Source: Chitinophagaceae bacterium
Lineage (GTDB): Bacteria; Bacteroidota; Bacteroidia; Chitinophagales; Chitinophagaceae
Assembly: GCA_004322015.1 (NCBI GenBank)
Contig: SCQT01000235.1
Location: 1 to 64,000 of the forward strand
Reading direction: 5' to 3'
Length of the DNA: 64,000 nucleotides
Below, one piece after another: positions 29,707 to 39,159 of the stretch; position 1 is the first letter of the stretch; the number at the start of each line of letters is the position of its first letter. The position numbers and the translations under genes are program-made. Under the pieces are notes generated by a model, which worked only from the letters and a program-made list of their open reading frames with translations, was not told where the DNA came from and searched no databases.

Positions 29707-29961
29707 ATGTTAACAGCGAATGTTTCTGACTTTAGAAAAGATATAAAATCCTACTTGGATAAAGTGGCGAAAAATTTTGAAACACTTATCATTAATCGCG
29801 GGAAAGATTCAGGGATTGTCGTGATGTCTTTGGAAGAGTACAATTCCTTAATGGCTACAAACCACGAATTATCTTCCCATGCTAATGAATTGAGGTTGGA
29901 TGCAGCCATAGAAAAGTTAAAAAACGGAAAATCTTTTGAAAAAGAACTAATAAAAGAATAG
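29707..29961 (+). CDS. Phd/YefM-family antitoxin
   Basis: The 84-residue protein has the YefM pattern: MLTANVSDFRKDIKSYLDKV, then LIINRGKDSGIVVMSLEEYNSL, with an acidic C-terminal helix that would wrap the toxin. It binds the operator upstream through its N-terminal dimer. The toxin gene starts 1 bp after its stop. Confidence 0.85.
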   Translation: MLTANVSDFRKDIKSYLDKVAKNFETLIINRGKDSGIVVMSLEEYNSLMATNHELSSHANELRLDAAIEKLKNGKSFEKELIKE

Positions 29962-29962
29962 C

Positions 29963-30220
29963 GTGAGATATATTTTCACCGACGAATCCTGGGAAGATTA
30001 TTTGTACTGGCAAAAAACCGACAAAAAGAAGCTCAGGAGAATTAATGACTTACTAAAAGATATTTCCCGCAGCCCTTTTGAAGGAATTGGCAAGCCGGAA
30101 CGGTTAAAACATAAATATGCAGGATTCTGGTCTCGCCGGATTGACGATGAGCATAGATTGATCTATAAATATGAAGAAGGCGAAATTCAAATTGCTAAAT
30201 GTAGGTTTCATTATGATTAA
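29963..30220 (+). CDS. YoeB-family mRNA interferase toxin
   Basis: This 85-residue protein starts at a GTG and has the full YoeB pattern: FTDESWEDYLYWQKTDKK, RINDLLKDISRSPFEGIGKP, and a C-terminal RRIDDEHRLIYKY and CRFHYD with the catalytic Glu, Arg, His and Tyr side chains. YoeB cleaves mRNA in the ribosomal A site. It forms an operon with the YefM-like antitoxin. Confidence 0.9.
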   Translation: MRYIFTDESWEDYLYWQKTDKKKLRRINDLLKDISRSPFEGIGKPERLKHKYAGFWSRRIDDEHRLIYKYEEGEIQIAKCRFHYD

Positions 30221-30326
30221 TGAAATCAACGATCTTTCATTAATATGCATATATTAATATCCTTCAAAGCTCACAAAACTTTTTCCTTAGTGACTCGGTG
30301 GGAAATAAACCTTATCAAAATAACTT

Positions 30327-31244
30327 TTATCGCAACAACTCACAAGGTTTCAATCCTGTATGCTTTTTAAAAGCGGTGCTGAAATGAGAGATGCAGGAAT
30401 AACCCATCTTAACAGCCACTTCAGATACCGTATAACCGTTTTCATATAACAATACCTTGGCTCTTTCCATCCTTTCCTTTTGGAAATAGTCATACACCGT
30501 AGCGCCGAACATGGCCTTAAAGCCTTTTTTCAGATAACATTCATTCATGGCTACCTTACGGGCAAGTTCTTTAATGGTGATCGGAGAATCCAGGTGCTCT
30601 AAAAGTATGTCTTTTGCCTGCACGATTTTCTGCCGGTCTTCCAAATGTGTAAGGAAGCGGCATCCGAAACGTTCCTCCGGGTCGTTTTTTATAAACTGGT
30701 CAGAGCTGTAGATCAGCAGTTCCATTGCTTTGCTTTGCAGGAAAATGTTTTTCAGTAAGCCCTCATAGGGATTATGGATCATTTGTTCAAGCGTCAGCTT
30801 GGATTTAGTGCTGGGAGAAATGGTTTTGGAAAAAGCTTGTCCGTTCTTACCGTTAAAAATAGTCGTCAGCTCTTCCTGATCGTATGCATGAAGCATTCCG
30901 GGCTGGAAGCTGATGCTGATGACATCTGCCACGGGGGTCTTATGAACGCACGCTCCTTTTTCGGCCATGATACAGTCTGCATTTTTACAGGCAGGATTAT
31001 TACAATATTCGTTCCCTGTCAGGCAATACCTGAGTTCTATGGAAGCGGGAGCGTTTTTGGATTCCGGCTGGAAATAAACTATCCCGATATCCTCCACCGG
31101 AAGTGTCACAGGGCAGGAATAGCGTTGCAGATGAAAATTAAAAAAGCCGGGCGTTCCTGTTTTCAATTCAGAAATAAGCGACATTTCATCAGAAAAACCT
31201 TCCTCCTGAATAGCCAGGGATAATATATCGTTTTCTTGATTCAT
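30327..31244 (-). CDS. AraC-family transcription regulator with Cys cluster
   Basis: The C-terminal 100 of 305 residues are an AraC-type double helix-turn-helix: ITIKELARKVAMNECYLKKG, then VSEVAVKMGYSCISHFSTAF and GLKPCELLR. The N-terminal domain resembles the PchR-like group in Bacteroidota. It holds four cysteines (EYCNNPACKNADC and GACVH) that could bind a metal or sense redox state. It stands alone, divergent from gyrB. Targets are not visible. Confidence 0.8.
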   Translation of the reverse strand: MNQENDILSLAIQEEGFSDEMSLISELKTGTPGFFNFHLQRYSCPVTLPVEDIGIVYFQPESKNAPASIELRYCLTGNEYCNNPACKNADCIMAEKGACVHKTPVADVISISFQPGMLHAYDQEELTTIFNGKNGQAFSKTISPSTKSKLTLEQMIHNPYEGLLKNIFLQSKAMELLIYSSDQFIKNDPEERFGCRFLTHLEDRQKIVQAKDILLEHLDSPITIKELARKVAMNECYLKKGFKAMFGATVYDYFQKERMERAKVLLYENGYTVSEVAVKMGYSCISHFSTAFKKHTGLKPCELLR

Positions 31245-31354
31245 GTGAAAACCTTTTTATAAATCCATGCAAAGATACTGCATTTGTAACTCAATTTTTA
31301 TGCAAATTGTTCAGGGAAAGGTGTATATCCTGCAAAAATTACTTGCTTTATTCG

Positions 31355-33420
<2,066 letters not shown>

Positions 33421-33426
33421 AATATT

Positions 33427-33498
33427 GGCCCGGTAGTTCAATGGATAGAATAGGAGTTTCCTAAACTCTAGATACAAGTTCGATTCTTGTCCGGGCTA
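33427..33498 (+). tRNA. tRNA-Arg (anticodon CCT)
   Basis: This is a 72-nt cloverleaf with acceptor GGCCCGG paired with CCGGGCT (first pair G-U), anticodon stem GGAGT/ACTCT with loop TTCCTAA giving CCT, and T loop TTCGATT. It lies 6 bp after gyrB. Confidence 0.93.
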
Positions 33499-33818
33499 CG
33501 TAGATGTACTGATAATCAATGACTCAGGTATATTGTTGTACATTGGATTGTATCTTTTTCAAAACTATCTATCTGGGCTATAAATCGCCTTTTTCTTTCT
33601 TATCCGGCAGACGCCGCTCTGTCAGCAGGAAGAATCTGTTAAAGATTTCTACGGGGCGTTGAAACTGGGGCATTGACGGGCTTACCTGTCAAAAAGGAAT
33701 GTCTAATGATAACTGACGCGTATTTTGCCCATACCAGTGCATTCCTGCACCTGCTTGAAAAAAAGCCTGAACGAACAGTTCCGGCTCTTAACTGAAAGGG
33801 GAAAATTATTCTGCTAAG
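33499..33818. other. 320-bp intergenic region without gene
   Basis: I see no gene, clear promoter or strong hairpin here. It lies between tRNA-Arg and the convergent HigBA operon. Confidence 0.5.
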
Positions 33819-34184
33819 TTATACGTTTTCCAAAATAAAATTACCATCCACGCCTAAAGTCTTATGTATAGCTTTGAGAAACTTTACGTCAGGCTCACGT
33901 TTACCGTTCAGTATCTGGGATAGTTTGGGATTGCCAATGCCCAATTTCTTAGATAATGTTACTCTGTTTAATTTCTTCTCAAACATTTTTAATTCTATCA
34001 TTTCTGTAATTGTTTTGGGAGTGGGGAAAGGGTAGTGTATTTTCTCATATTCCTGAATAGCTTTTGCTGTCAGGGTAATATCCTTAGCATCTTTATTCGT
34101 CAGGTTTTCTTCCCCTTTACTCATAAGCCTGTTCACATCATTTAAGGCTTTGATATAGGCTTTTTCTGTGGTTATCTTTTTCAT
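33819..34184 (-). CDS. HigA-type antitoxin, XRE family
   Basis: The 121-residue protein has a C-terminal helix-turn-helix (LNRVTLSKKLGIGNPKLSQILNG) and a helical N-terminal part with ITEMIELKMFEKK, typical of HigA antitoxins. It lies 3 bp downstream of the HigB toxin gene, in the toxin-first order usual for higBA. It should repress the operon and neutralise the toxin. Confidence 0.85.
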   Translation of the reverse strand: MKKITTEKAYIKALNDVNRLMSKGEENLTNKDAKDITLTAKAIQEYEKIHYPFPTPKTITEMIELKMFEKKLNRVTLSKKLGIGNPKLSQILNGKREPDVKFLKAIHKTLGVDGNFILENV

Positions 34185-34187
34185 ATA

Positions 34188-34481
34188 TCAGAGTTTTGTG
34201 ATATCTAATAAATCATATTCATTATGCGTTCCGATAAACCGTATAAATATTGTTCGTGTTCTAAATATTATCCTTGCTATTAACCGGCAATCATTCCCTT
34301 TGATATTGAAAACAAACAAGCCATTACCAACGGCATCCACGGAATTAAACTGTTTCTTCATATCATTAAATCCTTTCCAATCAGATTTTTCAGTAATCCT
34401 GTACCAGCGTTCCAAAGGTGTTACTAATTCAGGGTGCTTTACTGAAAATTCCCGTATAGCTTTGTGAGAAATAATGACCAT
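34188..34481 (-). CDS. HigB-type mRNA interferase toxin
   Basis: This 97-residue protein matches the HigB family: REFSVKHPELVTPLERWY, DWKGFNDMKKQFNSVDAVG, NGLFVFNIKGNDCRLIARI, then IFIRFIGTHNEYD. I start it at ATG 34481, since the TTG two codons before would lie in the promoter. The -7 box TATCTTTG on the minus strand ends only 3 nt before this ATG, so the mRNA may be leaderless. Confidence 0.87.
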   Translation of the reverse strand: MVIISHKAIREFSVKHPELVTPLERWYRITEKSDWKGFNDMKKQFNSVDAVGNGLFVFNIKGNDCRLIARIIFRTRTIFIRFIGTHNEYDLLDITKL

Positions 34482-34484
34482 TTG

Positions 34485-34492
34485 CAAAGATA
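34485..34492 (-). promoter_or_regulatory. -7 box of higBA, leaderless start
   Basis: On the minus strand TATCTTTG (34492-34485) precedes ATG 34481 by 3 nt. With the usual distance, transcription would begin at or next to the A of the start codon. The -33 element is weak. Confidence 0.5.
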
Positions 34493-34865
34493 TTGAATTT
34501 TCAGGAAATGAAAATATTTTTCTAAAGTTGAAAATCCTTGGATATTTTAACAGGGAAATGCATAAAAGATTATCATTTTAATCTTAATAAAATGATAATC
34601 AACATCCTGTAAACCCAAACCTCTTAAATATAAGCGACCGGCCAAAGGGTAATAAAACGGAGATACTTCCTGTCAAAGCCCTGCATACTCCCTATCTTCT
34701 CCCTGTCAAAGCCCTATATTAGCCCTATTAAAAGCGCACTCTATGTATAGGCATGCCCTGGAAAATACGTAGGCTGCCCCGATATAAAGTATAAGACCCT
34801 CGTTAAAAAACATAACAACACTTTGAAAAATATAAGTACCTTAACGCCTCCTAATTTTACCGGAT
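34493..34865. other. 373-bp intergenic region
   Basis: No gene is visible. CCTGTCAAAGCCCT occurs twice (about 34668 and 34706) as a 38-bp-spaced direct repeat. The stretch should hold the promoter of the gene at 34866, which I cannot fix. Confidence 0.4.
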
Positions 34866-37334
34866 ATGGCATTAACTAAAGCTTGTTTTTTATCATGTAT
34901 CATCGTTTCTGTATCATTGACGTCAGTTTTTTCACAGAAAAAAAATATTCCTTCCTCACTCGAAAAACATCTGAACAAAGAGCGGTTACTCCTTCCTAAT
35001 AGCTGGTCGCTCACACCGGTCGGAAAATCTTTGCCTTTAGGCGATCTGCCCCTGAACATGGTGGTTTCTCCCTCCGGACAATACCTGGCAATTACCAATA
35101 ATGGTTACAGTCGCCAGTCTATTCAACTGTTTGATATAAAAAAAGAAAAACAATTGTCAGAAATAACCATTCCAAAAGCATGGGTAGGATTGGCATTCAG
35201 CCAGGACAATCATCATCTCTATGCTTCAGGAGGTAATGATAACATGATCCGCGAATATATCATCAGGAACAATCATCTCTTCCAGGTTGATTCTATCGTG
35301 GTTGGCAAGCCCTGGCCGGAAGATAAGATCTGTATTACCGGTATTGCTTTAGACGACAAGCGTCACCGTTTATATGCAGTTACCAAAGAAAATGATGCTT
35401 TATACATTTGCAATACTCTTACACATCAGGTTATAAAACATATTCCGCTTGGATCCGAGGCTTACACCTGCCTGCTTTCTCCCGACAGGAAAACCTTGTA
35501 TATCTCTCTATGGGGGGGTGGGAAAGTCCTTTTTGTAAATACTTTTACCGATCGGATAGTAGATTCCGTCGCCACCGGAAGCCATCCTAATGATATGTGT
35601 GTGACCCGCAACGGACGTTATCTTTTTGTGGCCGACGCTAACAGCAATTCAGTGTCGGTCATAGATACACGGGCTGTGAAGTCAATGGAGACTTTGCCTG
35701 CTTCTTTGTATCCTAATGCACCCGCCGGTTCCACTACGAATGGAGTGGCTCTTTCTCCTGACGAAAAAACTTTGTACGTAGCCAATGCAGATAACAATTG
35801 TCTCGCTGTCTTTGATGTGTCTCATCCGGGGCATACACATGCTAGAGGGTTTATTCCTACGGGCTGGTATCCTGCTTGCGTGCGTGTGGCCGGTGGTAAA
35901 TTATGGGTGGCTAACGGAAAAGGATTCCGTTCGATGCCGAATCCTGAAGGTCCTAATCCCACGGATACACGCCAGAAATTAAGCGCGGAAGGTTTTGAAG
36001 GAGGGAAAAGACCGGTACAATATATAGGAGGCTTATTCCTGGGGCAGCTTTCCATTATTCCGGTTCCCGATCCGGCAACTCTGGGTATTTATTCCCGGGC
36101 TGTATATAAGAACACACCTTATAATAAGGAGAAAGACGAAACGGCTTCCGGCGAGCCGGGCAATCCTGTTCCGCAAAAACCGGGCGGGGTAACCCCTATT
36201 AAATATGTATTTTATATCATTAAGGAAAACAGGACCTATGATCAGGTGTTGGGAGACGTGAAAGAAGGCAACGGTGATCCGGCCCTGTGCCTTTTTGGCG
36301 ATAGTATAACTCCTAATGCACACCGATTGGTGCATGATTTCGTATTGCTGGATAATTTTTATGTGGATGCTGAAGTGAGCGCGGACGGTCACAACTGGAG
36401 TACGGCTGCTTATGCCACGGATTATGTGGAAAAAACATGGCCTACCTTATACAGCGGGAGGGGAGGAACCTATGATTATGAAGGGACCCGCCCCGTGGCT
36501 TACCCGGCCAAAGGATTTATTTGGAATTACTGTCAGCGCGCCGGAATAAGCTACAGGAGCTATGGCGAATTTGTGCATGATGGCAAAGGATATATTCTTC
36601 CTGCTATCCGCGGCCATTATTGCCCTTATTTTCCTGATTTTGATCTGAGCATTCAGGACGTTTACAGGGAGAAAGTATGGGAAAGGGATTTTGATTCTTT
36701 GGTAGCCGCTCATGCTTTACCACATCTGAGTACGATACGCTTTCCCGATGACCATACAAGTGGAATGCGATTGGGAGCCTATACTCCTTATGCCGCTGCA
36801 GCAGATAATGATCTGGCGGTGGGGCGGTTTGTCGAACATTTATCGCATAGCCCGGTATGGGATTCCAGTGTGGTTTTTATTCTCGAAGATGATGCGCAGG
36901 ATGGTCCCGACCATGTGGATGCTCATCGTTCCGTTTGTTATGTCATCGGTCCTTATGTGAAAAGGCATTTTGCAGATCACACGATGTATTCTACCTCAGG
37001 GGTATTGAGGACGATTGAATTAATTCTGGGTCTCCCTCCCATGAGCCAGTATGATGCAGCGGCTACTCCTTTATGGCGCTCGTTTACCTCCGCTTCTGAT
37101 TTTACCCCTTATACTGCTTTACCCGAAAAAGTGGATATCAATGAGAGAAATACAAAAGATGATGAACTGGCAAAAATATCTGCAGCTTTTAATCTTACCA
37201 AAGAGGATGAAGTGCCGGATGCTGTATTTAATGAAGTGATCTGGAAGGGAATTAAAGGTAGCCATTCCGTCATGCCCCCTCCTCGCCACAGTGCTTTTGT
37301 GAAATGGCAGGAAAAGAAAGACGATGACGATTAA
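34866..37334 (+). CDS. Secreted YncE-like beta-propeller fused to phosphoesterase
   Basis: This 822-residue protein begins with a signal peptide (CIIVSVSLTSVFSQ). Residues about 50-370 form a seven-bladed propeller of the YncE/YVTN type: repeats such as PNDMCVTRNGRYLFVADANS and VALSPDEKTLYVANADNN. Residues about 440-790 form an alkaline-phosphatase-superfamily phosphoesterase: VFYIIKENRTYDQVLGD, DAEVSADGHNWSTAAYATD, FPDDHTSGMRLG and FILEDDAQDGPDHVDAHR. It likely acts in the periplasm on a phosphoester, perhaps a phospholipid. The substrate is unknown. Confidence 0.85.
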   Translation: MALTKACFLSCIIVSVSLTSVFSQKKNIPSSLEKHLNKERLLLPNSWSLTPVGKSLPLGDLPLNMVVSPSGQYLAITNNGYSRQSIQLFDIKKEKQLSEITIPKAWVGLAFSQDNHHLYASGGNDNMIREYIIRNNHLFQVDSIVVGKPWPEDKICITGIALDDKRHRLYAVTKENDALYICNTLTHQVIKHIPLGSEAYTCLLSPDRKTLYISLWGGGKVLFVNTFTDRIVDSVATGSHPNDMCVTRNGRYLFVADANSNSVSVIDTRAVKSMETLPASLYPNAPAGSTTNGVALSPDEKTLYVANADNNCLAVFDVSHPGHTHARGFIPTGWYPACVRVAGGKLWVANGKGFRSMPNPEGPNPTDTRQKLSAEGFEGGKRPVQYIGGLFLGQLSIIPVPDPATLGIYSRAVYKNTPYNKEKDETASGEPGNPVPQKPGGVTPIKYVFYIIKENRTYDQVLGDVKEGNGDPALCLFGDSITPNAHRLVHDFVLLDNFYVDAEVSADGHNWSTAAYATDYVEKTWPTLYSGRGGTYDYEGTRPVAYPAKGFIWNYCQRAGISYRSYGEFVHDGKGYILPAIRGHYCPYFPDFDLSIQDVYREKVWERDFDSLVAAHALPHLSTIRFPDDHTSGMRLGAYTPYAAAADNDLAVGRFVEHLSHSPVWDSSVVFILEDDAQDGPDHVDAHRSVCYVIGPYVKRHFADHTMYSTSGVLRTIELILGLPPMSQYDAAATPLWRSFTSASDFTPYTALPEKVDINERNTKDDELAKISAAFNLTKEDEVPDAVFNEVIWKGIKGSHSVMPPPRHSAFVKWQEKKDDDD

Positions 37335-37349
37335 AATGAACCTGGTCTC

Positions 37350-38279
37350 TTGAAAGCAGTTATTTATAAATCCACAGGCAGTTGGTATGTTGCCAGGACT
37401 TCCGGTAACCGGATATGGCAATGCCGTCTGGCCGGCAGGTTTAAGATTGATGAAGATATTACGACGACTAATCCGGTGGCAGTGGGAGATCAGGTGGAAT
37501 TGGAAATAGAGGATGAAAGACAGCAAACTGCCGTTATTACTGAAATTTATCCGCGGGATAACTATATTATTCGTTCATCTCCCCATACGCGTTTTAAGAA
37601 TCATATAGTGGCTGCCAATCTGGATCAGGCAGTGCTGATCGCTACCCTGAAAGAGCCCAAAACCTCCCAGGGTTTTATAGACCGGTATCTGGTATCGGCA
37701 GCAGCCTATCATGTGCCTGCTGTGATCATCTTCAATAAACAGGATTTATATCATGCAAAGGAAATGAAACATTTTCAGGAATGGGAAGCGATGTATAGAA
37801 AGATCGGCTATCCTGTGTTATTGATCTCTGCTTTGAAAGAAGAAGGTCTTGATAAAATAAAGCGCGAGCTGCAAGATAAGGTCAGCCTCTTTGCAGGACA
37901 TTCGGGTGTGGGGAAAAGCACTTTGATCAATGATCTGATCCCCGATCTGAATCTGAAAACGGATTATGTCAGCGATTGGTCCGGAAAAGGGACGCATACT
38001 ACCACTTTTGCGGAAATGTTTGATCTGCCGTTTGGGGGGAGGATCATTGATACGCCCGGCATTCGCGAACTGGGAATTGTAGATATGGATAAGACGGAAC
38101 TTTCCCAATATTTCCTGGATATGCTGCCTTTTATTCCAGATTGTCGTTTTAATAATTGTCTGCATGTAAATGAACCCGGTTGTGCGGTAAAGAAAGCGGT
38201 AGAGAACGAAGACATTAGTGTAGCTCGTTATGAGAGCTATCTGGCGATGCTGGCGACGTTACAGGAGCAATCGTGGTAG
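37350..38279 (+). CDS. rsgA: Ribosome small subunit-dependent GTPase A
   Basis: The 309-residue protein has an OB fold, then a circularly permuted GTPase: NKQD (G4) before the Walker A GHSGVGKSTLIN, then THTTTFAEM (G2) and DTPGIRELG (G3). A zinc domain follows with Cys and His in DCRFNNCLHVNEPGC. RsgA matures the 30S subunit with GTP hydrolysis. The start is a TTG at 37350, 15 bp after the previous gene. Its last 65 bp overlap, tail to tail, the lipoprotein gene on the other strand. Confidence 0.93.
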   Translation: MKAVIYKSTGSWYVARTSGNRIWQCRLAGRFKIDEDITTTNPVAVGDQVELEIEDERQQTAVITEIYPRDNYIIRSSPHTRFKNHIVAANLDQAVLIATLKEPKTSQGFIDRYLVSAAAYHVPAVIIFNKQDLYHAKEMKHFQEWEAMYRKIGYPVLLISALKEEGLDKIKRELQDKVSLFAGHSGVGKSTLINDLIPDLNLKTDYVSDWSGKGTHTTTFAEMFDLPFGGRIIDTPGIRELGIVDMDKTELSQYFLDMLPFIPDCRFNNCLHVNEPGCAVKKAVENEDISVARYESYLAMLATLQEQSW

Positions 38280-38565
38280 TGGTGTCTTTTCGAGTGGAAT
38301 CAGCCGCTGCTTTTTGGCCAGGGTTCACTTTTTTGGTGTTAGCGGCTTGTTTGGAAGAGGATTCTTTTTGTTCCATCCCTCTTGCCTGCAGGTATTTGCG
38401 CATCCTCTTACCGAAAATGTATTGCTTCGGTTTTTCAGGTTTTAATCCTTCATCAAAACGATATTCCGCTCCTAAATGCGGCGGCTGGTAGATCTTAGGC
38501 GCACACGCAGGCAGTAGCAGGATTACTGAAAAAACAGGAATAAATATTTTGACGATCCGATTCAT
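38215..38565 (-). CDS. Small lipoprotein
   Basis: The frame, read from MNRIVKIFIPVFSVILLLPAC, has a signal peptide with lipobox LLPAC, then a basic, low-complexity Ser/Thr/Lys-rich tail to 116 residues. I chose this methionine over the one 54 bases upstream because the signal peptide begins here. No family is recognised. Its 3' end overlaps that of rsgA. Confidence 0.6.
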   Translation of the reverse strand: MNRIVKIFIPVFSVILLLPACAPKIYQPPHLGAEYRFDEGLKPEKPKQYIFGKRMRKYLQARGMEQKESSSKQAANTKKVNPGQKAAADSTRKDTTTTIAPVTSPASPDSSHNELH

Positions 38566-38572
38566 CCTTTCA

Positions 38573-39112
38573 CTAACGTGCCAATTCATCCTTTGTTGTA
38601 TTCCTGAACCAGTCTGCATATTTCACGTAATTGTCTGCAATGCGATTGATTTCACCATGAATCAATTCCCCGCTGACATCCTTTATTTTCCTGGCAGGTA
38701 CACCTGCATAAATAGTACCGGGTTCCACTTTTGTATTTTCCAACACCACGGCTCCCGCTGCGATGATCGAGTTTTGTCCAATCTCCGCATGATCCATCAC
38801 AATGGCGCCCATTCCTATTAACACATGATCATCAATGGTGCATCCATGAACAATAGCATTGTGGCCGATGGAGACATTATTTCCGATGACAGTTTTTGTT
38901 TTTTGGAACGTGCAATGGATGACTGCTCCATCCTGCACATTCACTTTGTTCCCCATACGGATGCTGTTTACGTCTCCCCGAATGACACAATTAAACCAAA
39001 AACTGCAATCATCACCTGCTGTCACATCACCTACGATGGTGGCGTTTGGGGCAACAAAACAATGATTGCCCAGCTTTGGATAAATGTTTTCCACGGGAAG
39101 GATCACCGGCAT
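38573..39112 (-). CDS. Gamma carbonic anhydrase-like hexapeptide protein
   Basis: This 179-residue protein is a left-handed beta-helix of the gamma-carbonic anhydrase family: VAPNATIVGDVTAGDDCSFW, NVQDGAVIHCTF, IGNNVSIGHNAIVHGC, ending in GVPARKIKD. The three zinc histidines are present (in VIHC, IGHN and VHGC). Whether it is an active anhydrase is uncertain; many such proteins (PaaY/YrdA) have other roles. It lies 7 bp upstream of the lipoprotein gene and divergent from the large gene at 39160. Confidence 0.85.
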   Translation of the reverse strand: MPVILPVENIYPKLGNHCFVAPNATIVGDVTAGDDCSFWFNCVIRGDVNSIRMGNKVNVQDGAVIHCTFQKTKTVIGNNVSIGHNAIVHGCTIDDHVLIGMGAIVMDHAEIGQNSIIAAGAVVLENTKVEPGTIYAGVPARKIKDVSGELIHGEINRIADNYVKYADWFRNTTKDELAR

Positions 39113-39159
39113 AATGATTGGCTTTTTTGTTTGATGCTAAATTAATACTTTTATCCTGT

